A stretch of DNA of 64,000 nt from Burkholderia sp. BCC1644 (GTDB lineage Bacteria; Pseudomonadota; Gammaproteobacteria; Burkholderiales; Burkholderiaceae). How positions within the stretch are numbered: the first letter of the stretch is position 1; every line of letters begins with the position of its first letter. The notes below the pieces were generated by a model that did no database searches, was not told where the DNA came from, and saw only the letters and a list, made by a program, of their open reading frames with translations. The position numbers and the translations under genes were made by a program. This document shows positions 53,704 to 62,351 of the stretch, piece after piece. The stretch covers positions 186,001 to 250,000 of the forward strand of contig NZ_CADFEI010000009.1 of the NCBI RefSeq assembly GCF_902833225.1, given 5' to 3'.

Positions 53704-54993
53704 TTACTCGCGCGTCCACCCGTTCTGATAAAGGTGCCCGGCCAGCACGCCGAGGCGCGACGCGAGAACGTAGTTCTCGCCATCCTCGATCAGCGCCGAA
53801 CGCACGTCGCGAAACAGCTTCTCGATCGGGAACTCGCGCGTGGTGCCGTTGCCGCCGAACAGCTGGAACGCCTCGTGCGTGATCTTCATCGCTTCCTCGG
53901 TCACGCTCACCTTCGCCTGCGCGGTCGCGTACGGATGGCTCTGCGGCGACATCCGCGAGAACGCGAGGCTGCGGCGCGCGATCGCACGCGCCATCTCGAG
54001 CCGGCGCAGCATCTCGCCGATGCGCAGGTGCGTCATCTGGTGATCCATCAGCAGCGCGCCGCCCTGCTTGCGCTCGTGGCAATACGCGAGCGCCAGTTCG
54101 AACGCGGCGCGCGCCGCGCCGACGAACACCTGGCACATGTGCGTGCCCGCATACGACCACGTCGACGCGAGGTTGCCGAGATAGTCGTCCTTCAACGCGA
54201 CCGCGAAGCGCTTCGGCACCTTCACGTTGTCGAAATAGATTTCGCCCTGCGGCAGCGAACGCTGGCCGATCTTGTCGAGCGGCTTGCCGCGCGATATGCC
54301 CGGCAGGTCGAGCGGCAGGATCATCGCGATGCCGTTCGTGAACGCGCTGCGCTCGCCTTCCCCGTAAAAGCCGTCGCCGTAGTCGGCCGCCATGTACGCG
54401 AGCGCGACCTGCGCGACCGAGCCGTTCGAGATCCACGCCGAGCTTTGTCCGTTGATCACGATCTCGTCCGCGCCGACCTTCGCGGTCACGTTGCCGACCG
54501 GCTGCCGGCCGTTCGCGCCGAGTTCCTGCCGATACAGGATCGCCGCGTCCGACCCGCGATCGGGCTGCGTGTTCATCCAGCAGCCGACCTTGCCCGCGCA
54601 CATCTCGACCAGTTCGGGATTGCCGACCGTATGCGCCATCATCAGCGGCATCGTGGCCGCGCCGATCGACACGGCGAGGCCCGAATCGCCCCAGCCGAGC
54701 TCCTCGCCGATCAACGACTCGATGCGCACGGCCGTTTCCGGCGGAAACTGCGCGATCAGTTGCGGATCGAGCCCGAGCTTCGCGCTCTCGACGATCGCGG
54801 CCCAGTATGGCGAGCCGGGCGCGATCACCTCCTCCGCCGTCATCCGGTCGAGCTCGCGGCCGATCGGCCGCAGCACGTCGCGCGCAAAGCGGTGAACCGT
54901 GTGCTGGATTGCGCTTTCCTCTTCGCTCAACGGCGTCTCGAAGCCGGTCATGCCGACCACGGGCAGCGCCGCGGACTTGTTCAGACGAATCAT
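53704..54993 (-). CDS. Acyl-CoA dehydrogenase
   Basis: A 429-residue acyl-CoA dehydrogenase, distinct from the one at 48941. It has an N-terminal helical domain (EEESAIQHTVHRFARDVLRPIG), the middle domain, and a C-terminal region QLFGGNGTTREFPIEKLFRDVRSALIEDGEN. In the latter, EDGEN replaces the more usual yEGT-type sequence near the active site. GGAGGAGAA precedes the ATG at 54993. It appears to be a single-gene transcript started by the promoter at 55066-55094, nearly identical to that of the operon starting at 61505. Confidence 0.88.
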   Translation of the reverse strand: MIRLNKSAALPVVGMTGFETPLSEEESAIQHTVHRFARDVLRPIGRELDRMTAEEVIAPGSPYWAAIVESAKLGLDPQLIAQFPPETAVRIESLIGEELGWGDSGLAVSIGAATMPLMMAHTVGNPELVEMCAGKVGCWMNTQPDRGSDAAILYRQELGANGRQPVGNVTAKVGADEIVINGQSSAWISNGSVAQVALAYMAADYGDGFYGEGERSAFTNGIAMILPLDLPGISRGKPLDKIGQRSLPQGEIYFDNVKVPKRFAVALKDDYLGNLASTWSYAGTHMCQVFVGAARAAFELALAYCHERKQGGALLMDHQMTHLRIGEMLRRLEMARAIARRSLAFSRMSPQSHPYATAQAKVSVTEEAMKITHEAFQLFGGNGTTREFPIEKLFRDVRSALIEDGENYVLASRLGVLAGHLYQNGWTRE

Positions 54994-55065
54994 CTCCGTT
55001 CTCCTCCTGGACTCGAATCATGTTGGCCGGACAGCGGATGCGCCCGGCCATCCCACATCTAGTAA

Positions 55066-55094
55066 TACATACCAAACATAGGTCATCATGACAA
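55066..55094 (-). promoter_or_regulatory. Promoter/operator of the acyl-CoA dehydrogenase gene (shared motif, copy 1)
   Basis: On the minus strand: -35 TTGTCA (55089-55094), 17-bp spacer, -10 TATGTA (55066-55071). The spacer and -35 contain GTCA-TCA-TGAC (55082-55092) and ACC-N7-GGT. The promoter at 61597-61625 has the same layout. Confidence 0.65.
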
Positions 55095-55105
55095 ACGCAG
55101 GAAGC

Positions 55106-55133
55106 AAAAAAAAGACAGGGTATTCCCCTGTCT
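55106..55133 (-). terminator. Rho-independent terminator of the tetR gene
   Basis: On the minus strand: stem AGACAGGG / CCCTGTCT with a 5-nt loop, followed by a run of eight Ts, 31 bp after the tetR stop. Confidence 0.85.
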
Positions 55134-55164
55134 CTTCCCGCATTGCCGCTGTGGGCTCGCGCGG

Positions 55165-55842
55165 TTACTTGCCGGCCGGAACCGCCAGCGTGCCGTACGC
55201 GATCGCGCGCGAGGTCGCGGTGAAATACGCGTCGAGCGCCTGCGTATGGCGCCCGGTGCCGTATTGCATCGCGAAGCCGTCGGCCAGCGCGATCAGCATC
55301 GTCGCCGCATGCCGGCTATCGGCCGCGCTGTGCGCGGAATTGACCGCGCGCAGTAACTGCGCGAGGTCGCGCGTGAGCGATGCATACCATTCGTCGTAGA
55401 GCTTGAAGCACTCGGGATCGGTGGCCGCGAACGACAGGAAGTGCCGGAACAATGCGTTGTACTTGGCATCCTTCGCATCCTTGATCGAACGCTCGAGGAT
55501 CTCCTCGAACACGTCGCGCGGCGAAGCGTCGCTGCTGATCGCGCGCTTCATGTCGTCGAGGTACGTATCGATGACCGGCTCGATGACGGCCCGCAACACG
55601 GCGATCCGGGTCGGGAAGTAGTACTGCAGATTGCTGACGCTGATCCCCGCGGCCGCGGCAACCGCACGCTGCGAGAATTCCAGCGGGCCGCCTTCCAGCA
55701 ACAGCTTGCGTGCGACGCGAATGATCGTGTTGCGCGTGCGCAGGCCTTGCGCGCGCAACCCGTCCGGGTTGCCGGCTGCTGCGGGGGTGGCAGTCGAAGT
55801 GCGCCGCTTCTTGCTGCTGCGCGGTTCGTTGGACACTGTCAT
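55165..55842 (-). CDS. TetR-family transcriptional regulator
   Basis: A 225-residue regulator. After a disordered, basic N-terminus of about 35 residues come the TetR helix-turn-helix (FSQRAVAAAAGISVSNLQYYFPTRIAVLRAV, about 57-87) and a C-terminal ligand-binding region. The frame is open much further upstream, but the ATG at 55842 fits the family length. A 21-bp palindrome and a TATAGT -10 box lie 43-75 bp before it, suggesting autorepression. It sits between the two acyl-CoA units and is the natural candidate to control them, probably responding to an acyl-CoA. Confidence 0.88.
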   Translation of the reverse strand: MTVSNEPRSSKKRRTSTATPAAAGNPDGLRAQGLRTRNTIIRVARKLLLEGGPLEFSQRAVAAAAGISVSNLQYYFPTRIAVLRAVIEPVIDTYLDDMKRAISSDASPRDVFEEILERSIKDAKDAKYNALFRHFLSFAATDPECFKLYDEWYASLTRDLAQLLRAVNSAHSAADSRHAATMLIALADGFAMQYGTGRHTQALDAYFTATSRAIAYGTLAVPAGK

Positions 55843-55884
55843 CGTGTTCGTCGTGAAGGTGGCGTTTCGGCTTCGTCGAAGGGA

Positions 55885-55917
55885 CGCTCCGTACCTTACG
55901 GAGCGCAAACGACTATA
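55885..55917 (-). promoter_or_regulatory. tetR promoter with palindromic operator
   Basis: Arms CGCTCCGTA and TACGGAGCG around a CCT centre (55885-55905), with a -10 like TATAGT on the minus strand at 55912-55917. The palindrome would cover the transcription start, the classical position for a TetR autorepression site. Confidence 0.6.
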
Positions 55918-56009
55918 CCCGATGCGCGCTTCATTTTCCATCGAGCGGCCCTTCTGCCGGGCCGCCCCGCCGGACCCACGTTGCCGCGTCGCGACGCGCG
56001 CGTGCGCCG

Positions 56010-57500
56010 CTACATCGGCCGCACCTTGCGGTTCACGCGATCGTCGAGCAGGTTCGCGACGCCGAGCATCGCATTGACCGCACACCATCGCAACGGCTCC
56101 GGCGGCACCGACGGGGACTTGTGCGCCAGCGCGTCGAGCAGCGGCGATTGCCCGTCCCCGATCCGCTCGGCCAGCAGGCGCCCGACCAGCGACTGCGTGC
56201 CCACGCCATGCCCCGAGCAGCCGGCCGTGTAGAACACGTTCCCGTGCGCGCCGGCCGCGCCGATCACCGGCAACGCGTCGCCCGCAAACGAGATGTAGCC
56301 GCTCCAGCACGCGCGCACCGGCACGTTGCCGAGTTGCGGAAAACGCGCGTGCAGCGTCTTCAGAAGCGCGCGATACGCGTCGTCGTCGGGCACGTTCGGG
56401 GTCTGCGATCCGTACACGTAGTGCAGCCGCTTGGTCGTCAGCAGCAGCGTGTTGCGCGCGGTGAGGCGATGGCTCTCCATCGTCAGGTGCGGCGTCACGA
56501 TGCCCTCGCGATTCGGCCAGTCCAGCGCTGCGAGCTGCGCATCGGACAGCGGCTCGGTTTCGAGCGCCGACACGCGCAACGGCATCACCTTGTCGCCAAG
56601 CAGGCCGAGCTGCGGCGTATACGCGTTGGTCGCGAGCACCAGCACGGGCGCGCTCGCGCTGCCGCGTGCGGTGCGAACGCGCACCGTCTCGTCTTCCTCG
56701 AATTCGAGCAGCGCGGTGTTCTCGTAGAGCTTCACGCCGGCCGCGAGCGCCGCGCGTCGCAACCCCGTCACGTACTTGCCGGGATCGAGCGTGCCGCCGC
56801 CCGGCACGTACGCGCCGAACAGGAAGGCCGGCGGAATCCCGCGCTCGCGCATCGCCGCGCCATCGAGAAACTGCGCGGGCGAGCCGAGTTCGATGCCGGT
56901 CGCCATGCTCTCGCGCAAGCGCTTCTCCTGCGACGGATGCACGCCCGCGCGAATGATGCCCGACGCACGGTAGTCGCAATCGATCGCGTATTCGGCGAGC
57001 TTGCGTTCGACATACGCGACGCCTTCGTCATAGAAGCCGACGATCCGCTTCGCCTGTTCGCGGCCGACCCGCTTGAGAAACAGGTCGTATTCGAGCCCCT
57101 GGCCGCCGGCGAGATAACCGGCGTTGCGGCCGCTCGCGCCGAAGCCCGCGAACTCGCGTTCGAGCACGACGACGCTCGCGCCGCGCGCGGCCAGCTCGAG
57201 CGCGGTGGACAGGCCGGCAAAGCCCGCACCGACGACGATCACGTCCGCGCGGACGTCGCCTTCGAGCGGCGGCTGCACCGGCTCGGGCCGCTCGATCCAT
57301 CCGCCGACCGGGCGATACTTCTGCAACGCCGCATCGGCACGGATTTCCTCGCCCCAGCGGGCCAGCGGCCCGGCCGCGTCGGCGCCCGCCGCCTGCATCG
57401 ACGCAGCCGCGCCGACCCCGCCCGTCGCCTGCCCTGCCTGCCCTGCCTGCCCCGCCTGCGCTACCTGCCCGAACGCCATCGCGCCGTGTGCGTTGCCCAT
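56010..57500 (-). CDS. FAD-dependent amino acid/amine oxidoreductase (DAO family)
   Basis: A 496-residue flavoprotein with the dinucleotide-binding motif VIVVGAGFAGLSTALELAARGASVVVLE near residue 90, GASGRNAGYLAGGQG (typical of PuuB/OrdL-type oxidases) and a C-terminal FYTAGCSGHGVG. Members oxidise D-amino acids, sarcosine or gamma-glutamyl-putrescine. The first 45 residues are Ala/Gly/Gln-rich because of a 9-bp tandem repeat (57427-57471). GGAGG precedes the ATG at 57500. It follows the thiolase gene closely and so belongs to the operon starting at 61505; its role in acyl-CoA metabolism is unclear. Confidence 0.83.
   Translation of the reverse strand: MGNAHGAMAFGQVAQAGQAGQAGQATGGVGAAASMQAAGADAAGPLARWGEEIRADAALQKYRPVGGWIERPEPVQPPLEGDVRADVIVVGAGFAGLSTALELAARGASVVVLEREFAGFGASGRNAGYLAGGQGLEYDLFLKRVGREQAKRIVGFYDEGVAYVERKLAEYAIDCDYRASGIIRAGVHPSQEKRLRESMATGIELGSPAQFLDGAAMRERGIPPAFLFGAYVPGGGTLDPGKYVTGLRRAALAAGVKLYENTALLEFEEDETVRVRTARGSASAPVLVLATNAYTPQLGLLGDKVMPLRVSALETEPLSDAQLAALDWPNREGIVTPHLTMESHRLTARNTLLLTTKRLHYVYGSQTPNVPDDDAYRALLKTLHARFPQLGNVPVRACWSGYISFAGDALPVIGAAGAHGNVFYTAGCSGHGVGTQSLVGRLLAERIGDGQSPLLDALAHKSPSVPPEPLRWCAVNAMLGVANLLDDRVNRKVRPM
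57427..57471. repeat. 9-bp tandem repeat in the FAD oxidoreductase gene
   Basis: Five units of about GCCTGCCCT, the last two degenerate. They encode repeated Gln-Ala-Gly. The unit is three codons, so copy-number changes keep the frame and only change the length of a flexible N-terminal linker. Confidence 0.8.
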
Positions 57501-57511
57501 GTCCGCCTCCG

Positions 57512-58753
57512 TCAGTCCCTGCTGAGAATGTGAATCGCCAGCGCAGCCTCTTCGACGCCCTGCAAGCCGCCGCCGTTCTCCTGGATCGCATGGCGTGCGC
57601 CGTCCACCTGCCGCGCGCCCGCTTCGCCGCGCAACTGCGTGACCAGCTCGTACAGTTGCCCGATGCCGGTCGCACCGAGCGGATGGCCCTTCGATTCGAG
57701 GCCGCCCGACGTGTTGATCGGAATGCGCCCGCCGAGCGTGAATTCGCCGCGCTCGGCGGCCGGGCCGCCTTCGCCGGGCGGCACGAAGCCGAGGTTCTCG
57801 GCCTGGATGATTTCGCCCATCGCCGACGCGTCGTGCACTTCGGCGACGTCCATGTCCTCCGGCCCCACGCCGGCCTGGTCGTACGCCTGCAGCGCGGCGA
57901 GCCGGCCGATGTGCTTGTGCGGCTCGTCGATGCGCCGCCGCGTAAAGCTGCGCAGCACGCTCGCGGCGATCCGGATGCAGCGGCCGCGATCCGCGCCGAT
58001 GCGCTCCAGCCCTTCCTCGGTGCAAAGGATCGCGGCCGCCGCGCCGTCCGACAGCGGCGCGCACATCGGCAGCGTGATCGGGTACGTGATCGGCGCGGCC
58101 GCCAGCACCTCGTCGATCGTGAACGGCTGACGGAACTGCGAATACGGGTTGTGCACCGAATGCCCGTGATTCTTCGCCGACACGGCGGCGATCTGCCGCT
58201 GCGTCGTGCCGTACGTGTGCATGTGATGCCGGCACATCGCCGCGTAGATCTTCATGAAACGGCTGTACGGGCGATCGGATTCCGACCCGGGCGGCGGCTC
58301 GATCCCTTCGCCGAGCCGGGCGAGCGTCGCGAAATTCTCGTCGACACGCGACACGTCCCAGCCGGCCTCGAACAGCGCGAACGATTTCGCCTTGTCCGCG
58401 ACGTTCATCTTTTCCGCGCCGAGTGCGAGCGCGACGTCGCACGCGCCCGACTGCAGCTCCCGCACGGCGAGGTGCACGGCCGTGCTGCCGGACGCGCACG
58501 CATTCTCGACGTTGAACACCGGGATGCCTTCAATGCCGATCTTGCTGAAGATGACCTGGCCGGGAATCGACAGCTGCCCCTGCAACGCGCCGTTGGTGAT
58601 GCCCGAATAGAACGCCGCGCGGATCGCATCGGCATGGCAGCCGGCGTCCCGCAACGCGCGCTGCAGCGCCTCTCTCGCCAGGTCGTCGAGGCTGCGGTCG
58701 AGATGCCGGCCGAACACGGTCATCGCAATGCCGGCAATGTAGATGTTGCTCAT
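57512..58753 (-). CDS. Thiolase (SCP-x/lipid-transfer type)
   Basis: A 413-residue thiolase with nucleophilic Cys86 in NVENACASGS and the histidine motif GHPLGATG. NVENACASGS, DMDVAEVHDASAMGEI and the lack of the usual C-terminal CxG group it with SCP-x-like thiolases, which cleave branched or sterol-side-chain 3-oxoacyl-CoAs. It is the third gene after the saccharopine-dehydrogenase-like gene and the acyl-CoA ligase, and would complete a beta-oxidation cycle with the nearby dehydrogenases. The ATG at 58753 starts the conserved sequence. Confidence 0.88.
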   Translation of the reverse strand: MSNIYIAGIAMTVFGRHLDRSLDDLAREALQRALRDAGCHADAIRAAFYSGITNGALQGQLSIPGQVIFSKIGIEGIPVFNVENACASGSTAVHLAVRELQSGACDVALALGAEKMNVADKAKSFALFEAGWDVSRVDENFATLARLGEGIEPPPGSESDRPYSRFMKIYAAMCRHHMHTYGTTQRQIAAVSAKNHGHSVHNPYSQFRQPFTIDEVLAAAPITYPITLPMCAPLSDGAAAAILCTEEGLERIGADRGRCIRIAASVLRSFTRRRIDEPHKHIGRLAALQAYDQAGVGPEDMDVAEVHDASAMGEIIQAENLGFVPPGEGGPAAERGEFTLGGRIPINTSGGLESKGHPLGATGIGQLYELVTQLRGEAGARQVDGARHAIQENGGGLQGVEEAALAIHILSRD

Positions 58754-58778
58754 CGTATGGAATCCGTATTAATCAGGC

Positions 58779-60332
58779 TCAGATCCTGCGTTGCTGGCCC
58801 TGCCAGTATTGTTCGCGCAGGTCCTTCTTCAGCACCTTGCCGGCCGTGCTGCGCGGCAGCGCGGCGACGAAGTCCACACTCTTCGGCGCCTTCACCGAGC
58901 CGAGTTTCTCCTTGCAGAGCGCAACCAGTTCTTCCGCGCTCACCTGCTGGCCGGCATTGAGCTCGACGACGGCCTTCACGGCCTCGCCCCATGTGTCGTC
59001 GGGCACGCCGATCACCGCGCAGTCCTGCACCGCCGGATGCGCCCAGATCACCTGCTCGACCTCGCTCGGATAGACGTTGAAGCCGCCGCTGATGATCATG
59101 TCCTTCTTGCGGTCGGTGATGTGCAGATAACCGTCGGCATCGAGATGGCCGATGTCGCCCGTGTGCAGCCAGCCGTCGACGATCGTTTCGGCCGTCTTGT
59201 CCGGCGCGTTGTAGTACCCCTTCATCACGAGGTCGCCGCGCACGCAGATTTCGCCGGTCTCGCCCTGCTTCAGCACGTCGCCGCGCTCGCCGACGATCTC
59301 GACGCGCACCAGCGGGTTCGGGCGGCCGACCGACGCCAGCCGCTCGTCCGAGGCGAACCGGCCATCGACGAAATGCTCGGCCGGCGTCAGGTACGAGATC
59401 GACGCGGGCGCCTCGGTCTGACCGTAGCCGCCCGTCATCACCGGACCGAACACGTCGATCGCGCGCTTGAGCTTCTCGACCGACATCGGCGCGGCGCCGT
59501 ACAGGAAGTAGCGCAGCGACGAGAAATCGACCTTGTCGATGCCGGGGATGTCGAGCAGCCGGTAGATCACCGTCGGCGGCAGGAAGAACTCGGTGACGCG
59601 GTGCTTGACGATCGCGCCGAGCAGCAGCGCGGGGTCGGGTTTCGGCAGCACGACGACCGTGCCGCCGCGCGCGGTGCACGGCAGCGACATCATGCCGGCC
59701 GTGTGCGTCATCGGCGCCGCGGCGAGATTCACCGGGCGCGCGTCGCCATACGTCATCGCGATCATGAATTGCGCGAAGTACGTCTGCAGCGAGCGGTGTG
59801 TGTTCATCACGCCCTTCGGCGCGCCGGTCGTGCCGCCCGTCGCCGACAGCGCGACGACGTCGTCCATCGCGTAATCGACGACCGGCAGCGTCGCCGGCTG
59901 GCGCTCGCTCCAGGTGGCCAGCGACGGCGCCCACGGCAGGTCGGCATCGAGGCACACCCACAGCCGGATCTTCGGCAGGCGCGGCCGCAACGCGTCGATC
60001 GCGGCCGCGAACGCCTGGTGGAAGAACAGCACCTCGCAGTCGAACGCATCGAGCACGTACTGGTTCTCGGCCACCGCGTTGCGCCCGTTCACCGGGATAT
60101 ATGCGAGCCCGGCGCGCCACATGCCGAGCGCGCAGCTCCAGCCGATCACGTCGTTGTCCGCCCACACCGCCGCCTTCGCCTCCTTCGCGAAGCCGGCGGC
60201 GAGCAGCCCGTTGGCGATGCGGCACGACAGCTCGCCGATCTCCTGGAACGTGTAGCTGCGCTCGTCCTGGATATAGGCGATGCCGTCGGGATTGAGGCGC
60301 CACCCGCGGTCGTAGAAATCGATAATGGCCAT
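58779..60332 (-). CDS. Acyl-CoA synthetase (AMP-forming)
   Basis: A 517-residue ANL-superfamily ligase that activates a carboxylic acid with ATP and CoA. Motifs are LSATGGTTGAPKGVMNTH (P-loop), GGYGQTEAPA, LHTGDIGHLDADGYLHITDRKKDMIISGGFNVYPSEVE (hinge), and PRSTAGKVLKKDLR with the catalytic lysine. The substrate class (fatty, aromatic or cyclic acid) is not readable. It lies between the saccharopine-dehydrogenase-like gene and the thiolase and would perform the entry step of the pathway. Confidence 0.9.
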   Translation of the reverse strand: MAIIDFYDRGWRLNPDGIAYIQDERSYTFQEIGELSCRIANGLLAAGFAKEAKAAVWADNDVIGWSCALGMWRAGLAYIPVNGRNAVAENQYVLDAFDCEVLFFHQAFAAAIDALRPRLPKIRLWVCLDADLPWAPSLATWSERQPATLPVVDYAMDDVVALSATGGTTGAPKGVMNTHRSLQTYFAQFMIAMTYGDARPVNLAAAPMTHTAGMMSLPCTARGGTVVVLPKPDPALLLGAIVKHRVTEFFLPPTVIYRLLDIPGIDKVDFSSLRYFLYGAAPMSVEKLKRAIDVFGPVMTGGYGQTEAPASISYLTPAEHFVDGRFASDERLASVGRPNPLVRVEIVGERGDVLKQGETGEICVRGDLVMKGYYNAPDKTAETIVDGWLHTGDIGHLDADGYLHITDRKKDMIISGGFNVYPSEVEQVIWAHPAVQDCAVIGVPDDTWGEAVKAVVELNAGQQVSAEELVALCKEKLGSVKAPKSVDFVAALPRSTAGKVLKKDLREQYWQGQQRRI

Positions 60333-60374
60333 GTCACAAGTTCCGTTGGGTCTGGTCCGGTGCGGCGGCGGCCG

Positions 60375-61505
60375 TCACAGTTGCGTGACCGTGGCGCGCG
60401 CGAGCCCGCGCTGTTCGAGGAAGCCGAGCAGGTAGCGATGGCCGAATGCCTTCGAGCCCGACGCGAAGCCCGTGCGCGCGACGTCGCCGTCGAGCAGCTT
60501 GAGCACGCCGGCCGCGTGGATCGCACCCGTCGAGATGTACGGCGTGATGCCGTGCACGGTCGCGCGCACCGATGCGAGCTGGCCGCGGCCGATCGCGAAG
60601 TCGACGCTGCGCTGGATCGTCGTGCGCTCGCGCGGCGGCATCGTCGGCGTGGTCGACGCGACCACCTGCTTCAGCACCGCGTCCTGCTGCTCGCGCGGCA
60701 GGTGCTTGTATTCGGCTTCCCACTTCTGCCCGAACTGGTGCACCAGCTTCATCACGTTGTTGTCGTAGAAGCCCACGCACGAGATGCAGCTGCGCACGCG
60801 CGGATCGCGCTCGAAGTAGACGGGCAGCGACGTGCCGCCCCACGGCAGGCAGAACACCGGCTGCATGAGTTCGGGCGTCGCGACGGTGAAGGATGCGTCC
60901 GGCGCGTGCGGCACGAGCGCCTTCTCCCACAGGTAGCAGGATTCGTGGCGCGCGCCGTCGAAGATCGTCGCGGTCGAACCGATGCTCACGCCGGCCGCGC
61001 CGCGCGGGCCGCGCGTCAGCGTGGCCGTTTCCAGCGCATCGATACCCGGCGTCTCGAGCGCGAGCTCGGCGGCGATCTCGGCGAACGTGTACATGTACGC
61101 GTTCGACGACGACACCAGCAGGCCGGCCTGACGGTACAGCTCGCCGAACTGGTCGCGCACGTCGCGGATATACGACTGTTCGCCCGTCGTATCGAGGTGG
61201 TGGCAGCCGGCCTTCAATGCGGCTTCCACGCCGACGAGCCCGAAGCTCGAGAACGGCCCCACCGTATTGCACACCACCTTCGCGCCGCTGAACGCATTCA
61301 CGAGCGCATCGACGTCGTGCTCCGCCTCGATGATTTCGTATTCCGCGGATTCGAGGCGCACGACGCGCTGCGCCATCATTTCCTTCGTGCGGCCCGCGTT
61401 GCGCGCGACCGCCGTGAACGGGATGTTCTGGTCGATCAGCCAGTCCATGATCAACATGCCGGTGTAACCGCTTGCGCCATAAACGACGACGGGGTGCTTA
61501 GCCAT
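60375..61505 (-). CDS. Saccharopine dehydrogenase-like NAD(P)-binding protein
   Basis: A 376-residue protein with an N-terminal Rossmann fold (VVVYGASGYTGMLIMDWL, residues 5-22) and an overall layout like the saccharopine-dehydrogenase/DUF5938 family (CNTVGPFSSFGLVGVEAAL, HHLDTTGEQSYI). Relatives include trans-acting enoyl reductases and lysine-pathway enzymes; the substrate here is unknown. The ATG at 61505 follows CAGGAGA. It is first in the operon with the ligase, thiolase and FAD oxidoreductase, driven by the promoter at 61597-61625. Confidence 0.8.
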   Translation of the reverse strand: MAKHPVVVYGASGYTGMLIMDWLIDQNIPFTAVARNAGRTKEMMAQRVVRLESAEYEIIEAEHDVDALVNAFSGAKVVCNTVGPFSSFGLVGVEAALKAGCHHLDTTGEQSYIRDVRDQFGELYRQAGLLVSSSNAYMYTFAEIAAELALETPGIDALETATLTRGPRGAAGVSIGSTATIFDGARHESCYLWEKALVPHAPDASFTVATPELMQPVFCLPWGGTSLPVYFERDPRVRSCISCVGFYDNNVMKLVHQFGQKWEAEYKHLPREQQDAVLKQVVASTTPTMPPRERTTIQRSVDFAIGRGQLASVRATVHGITPYISTGAIHAAGVLKLLDGDVARTGFASGSKAFGHRYLLGFLEQRGLARATVTQL

Positions 61506-61596
61506 GGTTGTCTCCTGATACGTGAGTTGTTGAAAACCGGTTCGGTCAAAAATCGGGTACTGCCGCTTCACATCCGGGGGTGCTCTTTTGTAGAAC

Positions 61597-61625
61597 ACAT
61601 TACCAATCTTAGGTCACTATGACAA
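61597..61625 (-). promoter_or_regulatory. Promoter/operator of the saccharopine-dehydrogenase-like operon (shared motif, copy 2)
   Basis: On the minus strand: -35 TTGTCA (61620-61625), 17-bp spacer, -10 TAATGT (61597-61602). It contains GTCA-CTA-TGAC (61613-61623) and ACC-N7-GGT at the same positions as the promoter at 55066-55094. Confidence 0.65.
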
Positions 61626-61637
61626 AGTAAACGGCAA

Positions 61638-61665
61638 AGAAAAAGGCAGGGTATTCCCGGCCCTG
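61638..61665 (-). terminator. Probable terminator of the cytochrome c gene
   Basis: On the minus strand: CAGGG / CCCTG stem with a 9-nt loop, then CCTTTTTCTTT. The stem is weak. Its GGGTATTCCC loop region resembles that of the tetR terminator. Confidence 0.5.
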
Positions 61666-61679
61666 ACGCCCTTCGCGCA

Positions 61680-62351
61680 TCATCGGGCCGCCCCGTCCGG
61701 CGACAGGCCGGCCAGATAGTGCGCGACCGCACGCGTGTCGTCGCCCGACAACGTCGCGGCCAGCCCGTTCATCGCGCCGGTGGGATCGCGCCGCTCACCG
61801 GAGCGGAACGCCGCCAGCTGCGACTCCAGGTAAAGCTGCCCCTGGCCCGCGAGGCGCGGCGCCGGATCCTTGCCCGTCAGCGCCGCGCCGTGGCACGCGC
61901 GGCAGCTTCGCGCCTCCACCAGCGCCATCCCGTGCCCGTCGAGCGCGGCATCTGCCGCCACGGCCTCGTTGCGTGCCGGCGCCTGCCGCGCGAAATAGGT
62001 CGCCAGCGCGTCGATCTTCGCGTCGTCGAGTTCGCGTGCGAGCGGCGCCATGTAGGCGTTGCTACGCTGGCCGGTCGCGAACGCGCGCAGTTGTGCGGCG
62101 ATATAGGTGGCCGGCTGGCCGGACAGCGACGGATACCATGCGTTCTGCGACTGGCCATGCACGCCGTGGCAGAAGAAGCACGTCTCCTGCGGCTGCGGCC
62201 ATGCGCCGCCGTTGGCCGTGTCGGCGCCGCCGATCGCGGCCATCGCCCTCTGGTAACGCATGCCGTCGACGAGGTCGGGCCCGTACAGCACGCCGCCCGC
62301 CAGCACGCCCGCGACCGCCAGCGCGACGCCGATCTTCCAGATTCGTTTCAT
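61680..62351 (-). CDS. Di-haem c-type cytochrome
   Basis: A 223-residue exported cytochrome with an N-terminal signal/anchor (GVALAVAGVLAGGVLYG) and two CxxCH haem sites, CFFCH at 58-62 and CRACH at 150-154, each followed by a methionine-containing segment. The two-domain layout is that of class I, cytochrome c4-like proteins. It carries electrons in the periplasm. Its start overlaps the stop of the amine oxidase gene, implying a partnership in which the flavoenzyme passes electrons to this cytochrome. Confidence 0.9.
   Translation of the reverse strand: MKRIWKIGVALAVAGVLAGGVLYGPDLVDGMRYQRAMAAIGGADTANGGAWPQPQETCFFCHGVHGQSQNAWYPSLSGQPATYIAAQLRAFATGQRSNAYMAPLARELDDAKIDALATYFARQAPARNEAVAADAALDGHGMALVEARSCRACHGAALTGKDPAPRLAGQGQLYLESQLAAFRSGERRDPTGAMNGLAATLSGDDTRAVAHYLAGLSPDGAAR

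Noticed and set aside
55843..56979. Long N-terminal extension of the TetR frame into the FAD oxidoreductase gene
   Set aside because: The extension is only an alternative frame of the neighbouring gene; the TetR protein has family length from 55842.
58791..61622. 943-codon plus-strand frame over the ligase and saccharopine-dehydrogenase-like genes
   Set aside because: Antisense shadow of two minus-strand genes with intact motifs.
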